DNA of 64,000 bases. Origin: Acidimicrobiia bacterium (GTDB lineage: Bacteria > Actinomycetota > Acidimicrobiia > Acidimicrobiales > Poriferisodalaceae). The stretch is taken from assembly GCA_022820925.1 (NCBI GenBank), contig JAJEEO010000007.1, positions 124,001 through 188,000 of the forward strand. The letters run 5' to 3'. Under the pieces are notes generated by a model. The model was not told the DNA's origin. It was given only the letters and a program-made list of their open reading frames with translations, and did no database searches. A program made the position numbers and the translations under genes. This document shows, in pieces, positions 15,226 to 24,895 of the stretch. Numbering within the stretch: position 1 is the stretch's first letter; each line of letters opens with the position of its first letter.

Positions 15226-16581
15226 CTACAGCCCGCTCAGCTCGTACGCGTCAAAGAGTCCGTCGCCGACCACGATCCGGCGCAGCGATCCGTCGTCGGC
15301 CTCGACCACCTGCCACACCATGATGTGCGACATGCAGTGCGAGGACTCCGGCGGCCACGGTGCCTGCCCGCAGCGCAAGTTGGGGCCGAACCATCCGGGC
15401 GTCTCGCCGGCGGTCGCGAACGCCTCGGTGATCGACTCGGAGGTGATCGGGCCCTCGATGGTCTCGAGGATGAACTGGATCTCGCGCCATGCCCCGTAGG
15501 GAGCGATAGCGAAGCCCTCGATCAGTTTCTCGTGCCCGGCTGCAGTCATGTGGTCGGCGTATTGCGCGAGTCGTTCTTGGATCTCGGGCGGCGCGAATTC
15601 GGCAACCCACGGGACCCACTGGTCGCCTTGGGTGTAGGTGCCGACGGCGGCAGGACCGAGCACGTCGATGTACAGCGTGCAGGACCCGGCGAAGATCGGC
15701 TTGTCGAAGCCGCTCGCGGCGGCCGATCCGACCATGCCGATGCAGCCGAACTCGTCGAGCTGGCCCATCATTCCGTCGACGCCGGCGGACTGCGCCGCCG
15801 CGATGGCGGCGGTCCAATCGGGCGCCGCGATGTCGACCACGACGCGCTCCATCTCGATGCCGTAGTGCTCGAGCACCGGGGCGATGATGTTGTCCATGAA
15901 GTCCAGGGCGGTGGAGGAGTCCTGGACGACGACTGCGATGTGGTCGATGCCGAGCTCGGAGAAGGTCTTGGCGGGGCCCACGGCGAATGCCCCGGTGGCC
16001 ACGTGGAGCAGGAAGGAGCCGGGACTGTTCCTCTCGGTTTGGCCCCACGAGTGCGATGAGACGTAGGGAATGCCGGCGTCGAGCCACAGTCCGAACGCCG
16101 CTTCGGAACCCAGCTCGACGCCCATGTACGCCATGTCGACGTCTTCTTCGATCAGCTTGATCGCGCAGTTGATGGCGCTCTCGGGCGTGCCGTCGGAGAG
16201 GCAGGGAACCAGCTCGATCATGGCGCCGTGGATCCCGCCTGCGTCGTTGATTACCCCGATGGCCACCTCGCCGCCGATGCGCAGCTCCGGCAGCGAGATG
16301 TTGCCCCCCTCGTTGTTGACGTAGCCGACCCTGATGACTTCGCCGGTGCGGTCGATGGCTGCGGCGTCGCCGCCGTCTCCGGCTGGGTCGCCACCGGCAG
16401 GTTCATCATCGGGTGAGTCGCCGCCAGCGGAGGTGCCGGCCGCATCGCCAGGCGCGGCGGCTGATGTCGGCGCAGGCTGGGCCCCGTCGCCGTCCGAGCT
16501 TGCGCACGCGGCAGCAGCAAGTCCGACGGCGAGCAGCAGCACCGAATGGCCGCGCCGACAGGTGATCCGTCTCGCTGTCAC
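15226..16581 (-). CDS. ABC transporter substrate-binding lipoprotein (cassette A)
   Basis: A type I periplasmic binding protein of the Leu/Ile/Val-amide class. From the GTG at 16581 the signal is basic (MTARRITCRRGHS) and hydrophobic and ends in AAAAC with lipidated C26. An Asp/Gly/Pro-rich linker and the binding domain follow (GEVIRVGYVNNEGG; VPCLSDGTPESAINCA). The frame continues upstream across a dispersed repeat (16576-16656) as far as 16839, but that would overlap livF and bury the signal. It is clearly homologous to the lipoprotein at 20362, differing most in the linker. It lies between the shared livF and the cassette A fusion on the same strand. Confidence 0.85.
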   Translation of the reverse strand: MTARRITCRRGHSVLLLAVGLAAAACASSDGDGAQPAPTSAAAPGDAAGTSAGGDSPDDEPAGGDPAGDGGDAAAIDRTGEVIRVGYVNNEGGNISLPELRIGGEVAIGVINDAGGIHGAMIELVPCLSDGTPESAINCAIKLIEEDVDMAYMGVELGSEAAFGLWLDAGIPYVSSHSWGQTERNSPGSFLLHVATGAFAVGPAKTFSELGIDHIAVVVQDSSTALDFMDNIIAPVLEHYGIEMERVVVDIAAPDWTAAIAAAQSAGVDGMMGQLDEFGCIGMVGSAAASGFDKPIFAGSCTLYIDVLGPAAVGTYTQGDQWVPWVAEFAPPEIQERLAQYADHMTAAGHEKLIEGFAIAPYGAWREIQFILETIEGPITSESITEAFATAGETPGWFGPNLRCGQAPWPPESSHCMSHIMVWQVVEADDGSLRRIVVGDGLFDAYELSGL

Positions 16582-16656
16582 ACCTGTCGTTTCCCGCTCT
16601 GGTTCGCTGCGCTCACGGGCCGCTCGGGCCACGGCTTCGCCTATCGGCTCAGCCTC
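16576..16656 (-). repeat. dispersed ~80-bp leader repeat, copy B
   Basis: The reverse complement runs from GAGGCTGAGCCG to CGACAGGTGTGACA and matches copy A (27804-27885) at all but a few positions. It ends on the start codon of the cassette A lipoprotein gene, in the same orientation as that gene. Confidence 0.85.
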
Positions 16657-16696
16657 GAGGAATCGTGTCATTGGAGAACCCATAGAGGCCCCGACG

Positions 16697-17461
16697 CTAC
16701 TCGTGGTCGAGGGTGCGCTCCCCGAGGTAGCTGGCTTCGAGCACCTCGGGTCGCTGCGCCAACTCGTCCGCAGTGCCCGACAGCGCCAGCTCGCCGTGAT
16801 TGAGGACGTACGCCCTGTCGGTGATGGCGAGGGCGGCATGCACGTGCTGTTCCACCAGCAGCACCGCCGTGCCCGTTTCGTCGGCGATGCGCCGCACGAC
16901 CGGCAGCAGGCGCTCCACGATGATCGGCGCGAGCCCGAGGCTCATCTCGTCCACCATGAGCAGCTTCGGATCGGCGATGAGCTTGCAGCCCAGCGCCAGC
17001 ATCTGCTGCTCACCGCCTGAGAGCAACCCTGTCCGGCGGTCCAGCAGCGCCTCGAGCGCAGGGAACCAGCCGATGATGTCGGCTTCGGTCACCTCGCTGC
17101 GGCGGTGCCGGTGCAGCCGCAGGTTCTCCGCCACAGAGAGCTGAAAGAAGATGCCGCGATCCTCGGGCAGCAATGCGGCGCCCCTGCGGGCCACCTGGTG
17201 CGCGCTGGCACCGCCGAGCGGCTCGCCGAGCACATCGATCTCGCCGTCGATCGGCCGCAGTATCCCTGCGATGGTCAGCAGCGTGGTCGTCTTGCCGGCG
17301 CCGTTGGGCCCCAGCAGCGCCACGACCTCGCCGGGATGGACATGCAGCGACAGGTCGCGCACGGCAGGCACGCCGCCCCAGCCGGCCACGAGGTTCCGCA
17401 CGTCCAGCGCCGGGGTCGTCGAGGCATCGCCGGCTGGCATCTGCGCCTCGGTGCTGGTCAT
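16697..17461 (-). CDS. livF: branched-chain-type ABC transporter ATP-binding protein LivF
   Basis: A 254-residue ATPase starting [12 protein letters not shown] at 17461, eleven bases after the stop of the cassette B fusion, so translation is probably coupled. Walker A is [11 protein letters not shown], the signature is canonical [12 protein letters not shown], and Walker B is [11 protein letters not shown], all typical of LivF. It energises uptake together with LivG. It is the only LivF in the window although there are two LivHMG fusions and two receptors, so it likely serves both. A longer frame up to 17569 only covers the end of the upstream gene. Confidence 0.9.
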   Translation of the reverse strand: MTSTEAQMPAGDASTTPALDVRNLVAGWGGVPAVRDLSLHVHPGEVVALLGPNGAGKTTTLLTIAGILRPIDGEIDVLGEPLGGASAHQVARRGAALLPEDRGIFFQLSVAENLRLHRHRRSEVTEADIIGWFPALEALLDRRTGLLSGGEQQMLALGCKLIADPKLLMVDEMSLGLAPIIVERLLPVVRRIADETGTAVLLVEQHVHAALAITDRAYVLNHGELALSGTADELAQRPEVLEASYLGERTLDHE

Positions 17462-17471
17462 GTGAACGCGC

Positions 17472-20303
17472 TCATGTGTGGACCTCAGAACCAAGGTAGG
17501 CGTCGATGACGGCTTCGTTCGCACGGATGTCGGCGGGAGTGCCTTCGGCGATGATCTGGCCGAAGTCAAGGACGTAGATGTAGTCGCAGACCTCCAGCAC
17601 CAGGCCCATGTCGTGGTCGACCAGCAGGATCGACACGCCGCCTTCGGCGATGTCGATGATCTCGCGGCCCAGCGCCCGGCTCTCGGCGGTGTCGAGACCG
17701 GCTGCGGGCTCGTCGGCCAGCATCACGCGCGGAGAACTGGCGAGGGCCCGGGCCACGCCGACCAGCTTCTGTCGCCCGAGCGGCAGGTCGCCGGGACGGG
17801 CATCTGCGTCCGCGGTGAGCCCGACGAGTTCCAGCGCGGAGTCCACGCGTGCGAGATCCACCGGTCTCGCGGGCTTGACGAAATCCGCGAGCACCGAGCC
17901 GGCGGTGGCTCGCTCGTCGGCGACTTGCACGTTCTCTCGCACCGACAGGTCCCCGAACAGCTCGAGCGACTGCCATGTACGCGACAGGCCCATGCGTGCC
18001 CGCTGGTACGGCAACTCGCGGGTGAGTTCCCTTCCATCGAAGACGATGCGCCCGTCAGAGGGGATGAAGCCGGTCAGGGCGTCGATCATCGTGGTCTTGC
18101 CTGCGCCGTTCGGCCCGATCAGCCCGACGATCTCGCCCTCACGCACTCGCAGCGACGCTTCATCGACGGCCTTGAGGCCGCCGTAGCGCACGGTCAGCTC
18201 ATTGATCGCGAGCACGACCGGGGCATCGTCGAAGCTCGGCCGTTCGACGGCGCGAGGTGCCGGCGCCGCGGCGATGGGCACCGCCTCGGGCCCAACCGTG
18301 CTCGCGCCAGCAGCGTCGCCGTCGACGGGCGCGGCCTTGGCGGCGGCGCGGGCAGCCAGCCCCGCGCGCATCTTGTCGAAGTTCTTGCGGTTCGCGCCGG
18401 CGATTCCCTCCGGGTTGAAGATCGCTGTCAGCACGAGGCCGATGCCGGCCAGGATCTGGTATGCCGTCCCGATGTCGAGGGCACGGTCCAAGATCACGAA
18501 GCCGATGCCCAGCGGGGCGAAGGTGCCGGCGATGATCGCGCCGGACACCGTGGTGATGCCGCCCAAGTAGGCAAAGGCCAAGAAGCTCAGCCCGACCATG
18601 ACGGTGAAGCTGTCCGCAGACAGCTGCCCCCGGCTGTAGCCGAGGAACGCACCGCCGACGCCTGCGAGGAACGACGCGATGCCGAACGCCAGCAGCTTGG
18701 TGTTTGCAACCGAGATGCCGACCGATGCGCCCGCACGCTCGTTTGACCTCACCGCCAGGAAGCGCCGGCCGGTTGCGCTGCCGGCCAGATTCCCGACGAG
18801 AATCGAGCACACCGTGACGACGAGCAGCACGAGGATGGCGAACTCGACGCGTGCGATCGTGCGACCTTCCCGGATGCCCATGTCGAGGCCCAACAGCGTC
18901 GGGTCCGCAATGGGGTTCCCGGCCGCCTCGGCCAGCTGGGTGTTGCGGAAGATGAACTTCTCCAGCGCCACGGCGCCCGCCAGGGTGACCACGGCGAGCT
19001 GGGCGCCGCGGATGCGCAACGCCGGGATGCCGACCAGCACGCCGAAGACGGTCGCCACCAGCGCTGCCAGCAGCGGCGAGATCGGGAACGGAATGCCTGC
19101 CGCGTCCCCCAGCTTGCTGAGCGCAAAACCGGCAGTACCGGCGATGCCGGCCTGCGCCAGCGAGATCTGCCCGACGAGCCCGGTGAGCACCACCAGTGAC
19201 AGCATGATGATGGTCACGATCATGCTGGTGATGATTCCGAAGCGGTAGCTGCCCGAGGTCAGGGTGGCCACCACGCCTGCGCCGATTACGACCGGGGCAA
19301 TCACTGCGGTTCGCATCTTCGGTCGGTACACCTCGGGCAGCGGATCCGACTCGACCGCCCCGCGGCTCGGCAGCGAATCGCCGACCACGAAGAGCGCGAT
19401 GACGATGACCACGAATGGCAGGGCGTCGGACAGCCCCGCCTTCGCCCACTCGGGCCACCAGGCCTTGGTGGTCTGGAACACCACGATGGACTGGACCATT
19501 CCCAGCGCCAGCGCCGCACTCACCGTGACCGCGATCGACGACAGTCGCCCGATGAGCGCCGCAGCCAGCGCCGGCACGATGGCCAGCACGTAGGTCAGCG
19601 GGTTCAGGATCACCGTCGGCGAGGTCAGGATGACGATGAAGCCGACGACAGTGCTCGACAGCACCCAGGTGGAACCGGCAAGCACTTGCGGTGAGAAGCG
19701 GGCCAAGCCGATGGCCCGCTCATTCTCCGCCGAAGCTCTCGTGGCCAGCCCGAGACGCGTGAAGCGGAACCACGCCCACATCGCCACAGCGATCACGATG
19801 ACCACGCCGGTGAGCCACAGACGGTCGCGCGAGAAGGTGATGCCCGCGAAGTTCACCGGCTCGTTCGGCAGGATCGGCGCCACCGCTCGCGGTGTGCTGG
19901 TGAACTGCATCACGATGAGGGCTTGGATCGTCAACAGCACGCCCACCGATGCCACGACGCGCGCCAGGATCGGCGCCCGTCGCAGCGGTCGGAACACCAG
20001 GAAGTGCACCAGCAGCCCGATGAGGCTGCACGACAGCACGGCCAGCACCATCGCCAGCGCAAACGGCACCGAGCCCAAGCCGCCGCCGATGCTCACCTTG
20101 TGCGGGATGATCGCGACGGGGAACACCAGGTCGCCGGTGCGGTTCAGCTCGTCGAAGACGTAGGCACCCCACATCGCCATCGCACCGGTGGCGAAGTTGA
20201 TGATGCCGGTGCCGCGGTAGGTGATGACCACGCCCATCGAGATGGCCGCGTAGATGGTGCCGAAGCCGAGCCCGACGATGGCGAACAGGAGATATTGCTG
20301 CAC
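17472..20303 (-). CDS. branched-chain-type ABC transporter, LivH-LivM-LivG triple fusion (cassette B)
   Basis: A 943-residue paralogue of the protein at 12273, with the same order: LivH-like permease, LivM-like permease, Ala/Pro-rich linker, LivG ATPase. It starts [15 protein letters not shown]. The ATPase has Walker [12 protein letters not shown], signature [15 protein letters not shown] and [18 protein letters not shown]. The permease sections are nearly superimposable on cassette A while the linker (about 655-690) differs, as expected after duplication. The gene follows the cassette B lipoprotein by 58 bases and precedes livF by ten. Substrate class (branched-chain amino acid, amide, urea or other) cannot be fixed from sequence. 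Confidence 0.9.
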   Translation of the reverse strand: MQQYLLFAIVGLGFGTIYAAISMGVVITYRGTGIINFATGAMAMWGAYVFDELNRTGDLVFPVAIIPHKVSIGGGLGSVPFALAMVLAVLSCSLIGLLVHFLVFRPLRRAPILARVVASVGVLLTIQALIVMQFTSTPRAVAPILPNEPVNFAGITFSRDRLWLTGVVIVIAVAMWAWFRFTRLGLATRASAENERAIGLARFSPQVLAGSTWVLSSTVVGFIVILTSPTVILNPLTYVLAIVPALAAALIGRLSSIAVTVSAALALGMVQSIVVFQTTKAWWPEWAKAGLSDALPFVVIVIALFVVGDSLPSRGAVESDPLPEVYRPKMRTAVIAPVVIGAGVVATLTSGSYRFGIITSMIVTIIMLSLVVLTGLVGQISLAQAGIAGTAGFALSKLGDAAGIPFPISPLLAALVATVFGVLVGIPALRIRGAQLAVVTLAGAVALEKFIFRNTQLAEAAGNPIADPTLLGLDMGIREGRTIARVEFAILVLLVVTVCSILVGNLAGSATGRRFLAVRSNERAGASVGISVANTKLLAFGIASFLAGVGGAFLGYSRGQLSADSFTVMVGLSFLAFAYLGGITTVSGAIIAGTFAPLGIGFVILDRALDIGTAYQILAGIGLVLTAIFNPEGIAGANRKNFDKMRAGLAARAAAKAAPVDGDAAGASTVGPEAVPIAAAPAPRAVERPSFDDAPVVLAINELTVRYGGLKAVDEASLRVREGEIVGLIGPNGAGKTTMIDALTGFIPSDGRIVFDGRELTRELPYQRARMGLSRTWQSLELFGDLSVRENVQVADERATAGSVLADFVKPARPVDLARVDSALELVGLTADADARPGDLPLGRQKLVGVARALASSPRVMLADEPAAGLDTAESRALGREIIDIAEGGVSILLVDHDMGLVLEVCDYIYVLDFGQIIAEGTPADIRANEAVIDAYLGSEVHT

Positions 20304-20361
20304 GTCGTGTACGTCGAGTGCTCAGCTCTTGGCGAAACTGTTGGCGGCTGGGTTCAACCGC

Positions 20362-21741
20362 CTAGAAGCCGCTGAATGCGAAAGCGTCGATGAAGCCGTC
20401 GCCGACCAGGACGCGCCCGATGGTGCCGTCTTCCCGCTCGGCGATCTGCCACACCGCGATCTCCGACTTGCAGGCGGAAGATTCAGCCGGCCACGGTTCC
20501 TCGCCGCAGCGATGATTGGGGCCGAACCAGCCAGGTGTCTCGCCGGCATTCTTGAAGGCGTGGAGCACCGATTCGCCGGTGATCGGGCCCTCGATCCGCT
20601 CGAGGATGATCTCCATCGCACGCCACGCGCTATACGGCGCAACCGCGAAGCCTTCGATGTGGTCTTCGTATCCGGCGGCGGTCATCAGCTCGACGTACTC
20701 GGCGATCTGTGCCTGGATCTCAGGCGACGCGAATTCGGCCGTCGACGGGAAGAACACGTCGCTCTGGGTGTAGGTGCCGATCGCGGCGGGCCCCAAGATC
20801 GGGATGTAGAAGCTGCACGAGCCCGCGAACACCGGCTTGTCGTACCCGCTGGCGGCAGCCGCACTGACCATGCCGATGCAGCCGGGCTCGGTCAGCTGGC
20901 CCCAGACGCCGTCGACACCCGCCGCTTGCGCGGTGGCGATTGCCGCTGTCCAGTCCGGCGCTGCGGGGTCCACCAAGATGCCTTCCCACTCGATGCCGTG
21001 GTGGGCCAAGATCGGGTTGCTGGTTGCGTCCATGAAGGAGGCGCCCGCAGGAGTGTCCTCGAGAATCACCGCGATGTGGTCGATGCCGAGATCGGCGAAC
21101 GTCTTCGCCGGGCCGACTGCATACGCGCCTGCGGGCGAGTGCAGGATCACCGAGCCGGGGCTGTTCTGCTCAGTGAAGCCCCACGCGTGCGACGAGATGT
21201 ACGGGATGCCGGCCTCCACCCACAGATTGATCGCCGCCTCTGACGCCACCTCGATGCCCATGTAGGCAAGCACGACGTCGGCTTCGATCAGCTGGTTGGC
21301 GCAGTTGATGGCGCTCTCGGGTGTGCCGTCGGACAGGCAGAGCTCGGTCTCGATCATCGCCCCGTTGATGCCGCCGTTGTCGTTGATGAACTGGATCGCC
21401 ACCTCGCCGCCGGTGCGGAACTCGGGCAGGGCGAATGCAGCACCCTCGTTGTTGACGTAGCCGATCTTGATGACTTCGCCGGTCCGGTCGATGGCGGCCA
21501 TGTCGTCGGCGTCGTCGGCCATGTCGTCATCGGCCATGTCGTCGCCATCGTCGGCCATGTCGTCGTCGGAATCGTCGGCCATGTCGTCGCTGTCGTCGGC
21601 CATGTCGTCGCCGTCATCGGCAGCCGATGCTGCCGGGGCGTCGTCGGCCGCACCGTCGTCGTCCGAGTCATCGGCGCAGGCGGCGGCAATGAGGCTGAAC
21701 GCAAAGAGCACGGCGAGAAGCCGAAGCAGTCGTGAATTCAT
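20362..21741 (-). CDS. ABC transporter substrate-binding lipoprotein with Asp-Met-Ala repeat linker (cassette B)
   Basis: A type I binding lipoprotein starting MNSRLLRLLAVLFAF at 21741, behind a GGGGGACTCC ribosome site. The lipobox is IAAAC. The linker from the membrane is a repetitive acidic tract of about 55 residues built from DDMADD and DDSDD units, then the binding domain (GEVIKIGYVNNEGA; ELCLSDGTPESAINCA). It is homologous to the cassette A lipoprotein and is the first gene of the apparent minus-strand operon (receptor B, fusion B, livF, receptor A, fusion A). The frame upstream to 21924 overlaps the divergent sigma-factor gene and lacks a signal. Confidence 0.9.
   Translation of the reverse strand: MNSRLLRLLAVLFAFSLIAAACADDSDDDGAADDAPAASAADDGDDMADDSDDMADDSDDDMADDGDDMADDDMADDADDMAAIDRTGEVIKIGYVNNEGAAFALPEFRTGGEVAIQFINDNGGINGAMIETELCLSDGTPESAINCANQLIEADVVLAYMGIEVASEAAINLWVEAGIPYISSHAWGFTEQNSPGSVILHSPAGAYAVGPAKTFADLGIDHIAVILEDTPAGASFMDATSNPILAHHGIEWEGILVDPAAPDWTAAIATAQAAGVDGVWGQLTEPGCIGMVSAAAASGYDKPVFAGSCSFYIPILGPAAIGTYTQSDVFFPSTAEFASPEIQAQIAEYVELMTAAGYEDHIEGFAVAPYSAWRAMEIILERIEGPITGESVLHAFKNAGETPGWFGPNHRCGEEPWPAESSACKSEIAVWQIAEREDGTIGRVLVGDGFIDAFAFSGF
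21497..21620. repeat. in-gene minirepeat encoding Asp/Met/Ala
   Basis: Repeated GGCCATGTCGTC blocks separated by GTCGTCG-type units. On the minus strand this encodes the acidic DDMADD/DDSDD linker of the cassette B lipoprotein. Such tracts change length by slippage, and the paralogue at 15226 has an unrelated linker. Confidence 0.8.
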
Positions 21742-21898
21742 GGAGTCCCCCGATTCCGGAATCCCTTGCCACAGGCATCGCAATTGTCTAGAGCGACCGT
21801 CGCCGTGCCAAGCGAATGCGGCTGATCCTATGTCGCCTTGCTGCTGCCCGCCGAAGCCTCTGGGTCCTTCGCCCTGAAAGGGACCCGCCGGTGCGGAC

Positions 21899-22558
21899 AT
21901 GACAGCCATGATGGCTGTCTGCATGCTCGCGGATCATGATGAGGCTTGGTTCCGGAACCTCTATGCCGAGACGTACCAGCCGTTGCTGGCCTACGCCCGG
22001 CGCCGGGTGGATGCCGCAACTGCCGACGAGGTTGTCGCCGACACCTTCCTGACAGCGTGGCGCCGGCGCGACGACGTCCCCGACAGCTCAGCACGGCTGT
22101 GGCTGTTCGGCGTGGCCCGCAACATGATCCGCAATGCCGCACGTTCCAGCCGCCGGCGCGAAGCGGCACACGATCGGCTGCAACTGGTCCGCCCGGCGGC
22201 GTCCGACGATCCGGCCGCGCCGGACACCGGCGAGCGCTTGCCGGTGATACGAGCGGCTCTCGCTGACCTGCCTGACCCCGACCGGGAGGTGCTCATGCTC
22301 GTGGCCTGGGAAGAACTCAGTCATGCCGAGATCGGCCAGGTGCTCGGCATCTCGGCGAACGCCTCGGCAATCCGAGTCCACCGGGCACGCAAACGACTCG
22401 CTGCCCGGCTCGAGCAGCTGGAGGGCGCAGCAGCCGACGGGTCGAATGTGAAAGCGCTGCGCCGTCGCGGACAGGCATCAGGAGAACGGAGCACCCCGCA
22501 TCAGCTCGACCCGTCGCCCGACGATTCTGCCGGCGAACCACCGAAGAAGGCGCAATGA
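21899..22558 (+). CDS. ECF-family RNA polymerase sigma factor
   Basis: A 219-residue sigma-70 family protein. Region 2 is seen in LYAETYQPLLAYARRRV...DEVVADTFLTAWRRR (about 20-60). Region 4 is in LPDPDREVLMLVAWEELSHAEIGQVLGISANASAIRVHRARKRL (about 122-168) with the usual HTH. A charged, disordered tail of about 45 residues is longer than in most ECF factors. Starts at 21899, 21908, 21911 and 21923 are all possible. The last gives MLADHDEAW, a typical ECF beginning, and would leave the 19-bp inverted repeat at 21901 outside the coding region. The stop overlaps the next start as ATGA, so the two proteins are made together. Confidence 0.9.
   Translation: MTAMMAVCMLADHDEAWFRNLYAETYQPLLAYARRRVDAATADEVVADTFLTAWRRRDDVPDSSARLWLFGVARNMIRNAARSSRRREAAHDRLQLVRPAASDDPAAPDTGERLPVIRAALADLPDPDREVLMLVAWEELSHAEIGQVLGISANASAIRVHRARKRLAARLEQLEGAAADGSNVKALRRRGQASGERSTPHQLDPSPDDSAGEPPKKAQ
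21901..21919. promoter_or_regulatory. 19-bp perfect inverted repeat at the sigma-factor start
   Basis: GACAGCCATGATGGCTGTC has perfect 9-bp arms around one base. It overlaps three of the four possible start codons of the ECF sigma gene. It could be an operator for autoregulation or an RNA hairpin hiding the upstream starts. Confidence 0.45.
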
Positions 22559-23517
22559 ACGGCACCGACACCCGAGATGAACTGCTCGCCGAGCTGCGTC
22601 GAGCCAACCCAATCAACGAACGTGAGTTGGAGACGGCAGCCGATCCGGGACCCGCGCGCTCGCTGGAGATGATCCTGGCGGACACCGGCGACGGTCCGGT
22701 GCTGGGCCGGGCGGCTCGACGCAAGATCCGGTTCGACTCGCCCGCGCGACAACGATGGCTGGCTGCAGCGGCCGCCGCCGCGGTCATCGCCCTGGTCGCC
22801 GTGACGACGGTTGTCGTCTACGACACCGGCACCGGCCGCGATGCCACCGCTGCAGTGCACGAAGCCGTCGAGACCACGATCGGGCTGAGCAGCTCGGCTA
22901 CCTCATCCACGACGGTCACGTTCGATTTCGACATCTTGGCTGAGCCGTGGGAGATGACGATCGACGGCGTGTTTTCGCACAGCGGCTTCGAGTACCGGCT
23001 CACATCCGGACCCGCCGTGCCCGAGGCAGGCATTCCGGAACTGGGCTCCTATGCCGAAGTGGTCGTCGGTGATCAGGCGTACCGCTCGGTCGGCGACGGA
23101 CCGTGGGAGGGACCCCACCCCTATGTCTGGGCGCCGGATGCCCAGGACGCGAGCGCACCCGCCCGATCGAATCTGACGTTCGGGGTCACGATCGACGATC
23201 TCGGTGCCATGTTCGACTTCGTCGAGGTGGGCGACGCACGCCTCGACGGCATCACCGTCGCCCACTACCGCACGCACGCGGTGCCAGCCGGCGCAGGGGC
23301 CGGATTCCTCATGTCGCTCGGCATGTTCATGACCATGACGGGTCAGGAGCCGCCTCAGCGACTCGACAACGTCCAGCTCGACGTGTGGGTGGACCGTGAC
23401 GACCTCATCCGGCGGGTCAGCTACACCGCTGTCATCGAGGGCACCGGCTCATTCAGCGTCGTCACGGATTGGGACGACTTCGGCGAAGCTCCGCCGATCA
23501 CCGCACCCACGGGTTGA
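22555..23517 (+). CDS. single-TM protein coupled to the ECF sigma factor, probable anti-sigma factor
   Basis: A 320-residue protein with a cytoplasmic N-terminal part of about 70 residues, one membrane helix (RWLAAAAAAAVIALVAVTTVVV, about 68-88) and an exported domain of about 230 residues rich in beta-strand-like segments. The layout and the four-base overlap with the sigma gene are typical of anti-sigma factors that hold the sigma factor at the membrane until an envelope signal arrives. No zinc anti-sigma motif (HxxxCxxC) is visible, so the role is inferred from position. The exported part, with DNVQLDVWVDRDDLIRRVSY near its end, recalls LolA/LppX-type lipid-binding folds, which is tentative. 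Confidence 0.75.
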   Translation: MNGTDTRDELLAELRRANPINERELETAADPGPARSLEMILADTGDGPVLGRAARRKIRFDSPARQRWLAAAAAAAVIALVAVTTVVVYDTGTGRDATAAVHEAVETTIGLSSSATSSTTVTFDFDILAEPWEMTIDGVFSHSGFEYRLTSGPAVPEAGIPELGSYAEVVVGDQAYRSVGDGPWEGPHPYVWAPDAQDASAPARSNLTFGVTIDDLGAMFDFVEVGDARLDGITVAHYRTHAVPAGAGAGFLMSLGMFMTMTGQEPPQRLDNVQLDVWVDRDDLIRRVSYTAVIEGTGSFSVVTDWDDFGEAPPITAPTG

Positions 23518-23647
23518 GGCCGATTGTCACCGACCACCGAGCTGTGCCCGCCGCGGACAGACCCGGCATCGGCGACTGCCTGTCGCGGCTGCAATGATGA
23601 GCCGTGCATTGCGGGCCGGACGGTCCGGCGCCACAAGGGGGACAGTC

Positions 23648-24799
23648 ATGGAAGTTCACGGGACGTGCAAGGAAGGCTTCGAGGCGGTCCGCGACGGCTT
23701 CGTGGAGAACTTCGAAGAGGGGCTCGAGGTCGGCGCAGCGGCGGCAGTGACGGTCGACGGCGAGCTCGTGGTGGACATCTGGGCCGGAGATGCGGACCCC
23801 AACGGCACGCCGTGGGACCGCGACACGATCGTCAACGTGTACTCGACCACCAAGACCATGGCGGCTACCTGCATGCTCGCCCTCGCCGACCGGGGAGAGC
23901 TCGACTTCGACGCTCCCGTGTGCCAGTACTGGCCCGAGTTCGCCCAGAACGGCAAGGAAGGCGTGCTGGTCAGCCACGTCATGTCGCATACCGCCGGGCT
24001 GCCCGGCTACGTGCCGCCGGTGACCGCGGCCGACCTGTACGACCTCGACGCCATCGCCGAGCGGCTCGCCGCCCAGGAGCTGTGGTTCGAGCCGGGCAGC
24101 AAGTCGGCCTACCACGCCGTCACCCAGGGCAACCTCGAAGGCGAGATCCTCTACCGCATCACCGGCAAGCGCATGGCTGACTGGTTCCGCGACGAGATCG
24201 CCGAGCCGCTCGGGGCCGACTTCCATATGAGTCTCCCGGCCTCCGAGGACGGTCGGATGGGAGAGCTGATCCCGCCGGAAGTGAATATGGAAGCGCTCGA
24301 AATGAACGGCGTTCCTGTCGAGTTTGACTCGGTCTGCGCCAAGACGCTGATGAGTTGCATGCTGGACGCCTCCGAACCGCAGACCCGCGAATGGCGTGCG
24401 GCGGAGATCCCCGCGGCCGGCGGCATCGGCAACGCCCGCTCCGTGGCGCGGATTCACTCGATGCTGGCTTGCGGCGGCGAGGTGGACGGCGTGCGGATCA
24501 TGTCCGAGGCCGGTGCGCGCAAGGCCCTCGAAGAGCAGATCGACAACGTCGACGACGTGCTGTACATGCGGATGCGACACGGGCTGGGCTTTGCCCGCGA
24601 CCTTGACGGCTGGGTCACCAGTCCCAACCCGAACCACATGTTCTGGGGCGGCTGGGGCGGCTCGGTGGCCGTCGTCGATTTCGATGTCCGGGCATCGGTG
24701 GCGTATGTGATGAACCGCATGGAGGGCACCATCACCGGTGATCCCCGGGGCAATCGCATCGTCGACGCCGCGTTCGCCAGCATCGCTGCGGCGGGCTGA
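23648..24799 (+). CDS. serine hydrolase, class C beta-lactamase/esterase family
   Basis: A 383-residue protein without signal peptide. The nucleophile motif is S66-T-T-K69 (VYSTTKTM), a second motif containing a Tyr is near SAYHAVTQGNLEGE, and the C-terminal WGGWGG stands where class C enzymes have their HxG/KTG element. Family members hydrolyse esters or D-amino-acid peptides; cytoplasmic ones such as EstB are esterases rather than resistance enzymes. The ribosome site AAGGGGG fixes the ATG at 23648, and the longer frame from 23396 overlaps the preceding gene. A related serine hydrolase lies at 51226. Substrate unknown. Confidence 0.88.
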   Translation: MEVHGTCKEGFEAVRDGFVENFEEGLEVGAAAAVTVDGELVVDIWAGDADPNGTPWDRDTIVNVYSTTKTMAATCMLALADRGELDFDAPVCQYWPEFAQNGKEGVLVSHVMSHTAGLPGYVPPVTAADLYDLDAIAERLAAQELWFEPGSKSAYHAVTQGNLEGEILYRITGKRMADWFRDEIAEPLGADFHMSLPASEDGRMGELIPPEVNMEALEMNGVPVEFDSVCAKTLMSCMLDASEPQTREWRAAEIPAAGGIGNARSVARIHSMLACGGEVDGVRIMSEAGARKALEEQIDNVDDVLYMRMRHGLGFARDLDGWVTSPNPNHMFWGGWGGSVAVVDFDVRASVAYVMNRMEGTITGDPRGNRIVDAAFASIAAAG

Positions 24800-24817
24800 T
24801 CGGGCCGAGCCCGCTGC

Positions 24818-24833
24818 CGCCCGCTTGCGGGCG
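24818..24833 (+). terminator. GC-rich hairpin after the serine hydrolase gene
   Basis: CGCCCGC and GCGGGCG flank two bases, 19 bases after the stop of the gene ending at 24799. There is no T-tract. A weak terminator candidate. Confidence 0.3.
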
Positions 24834-24895
24834 TCCCGAGCTGCGTCAGTCACGGCACACTACGAGCCTCTCAGCGCCGCTCGAAGGGGTCACCC

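Noticed and set aside
21752..21790. Possible ECF promoter (GGAAT and GTCTA) or 12-bp palindrome GATTCCGGAATC ahead of the cassette B lipoprotein
   Set aside because: The spacing between the promoter-like elements is 23 bases, too long for an ECF promoter, and around fifteen 12-bp palindromes are expected by chance in the window.
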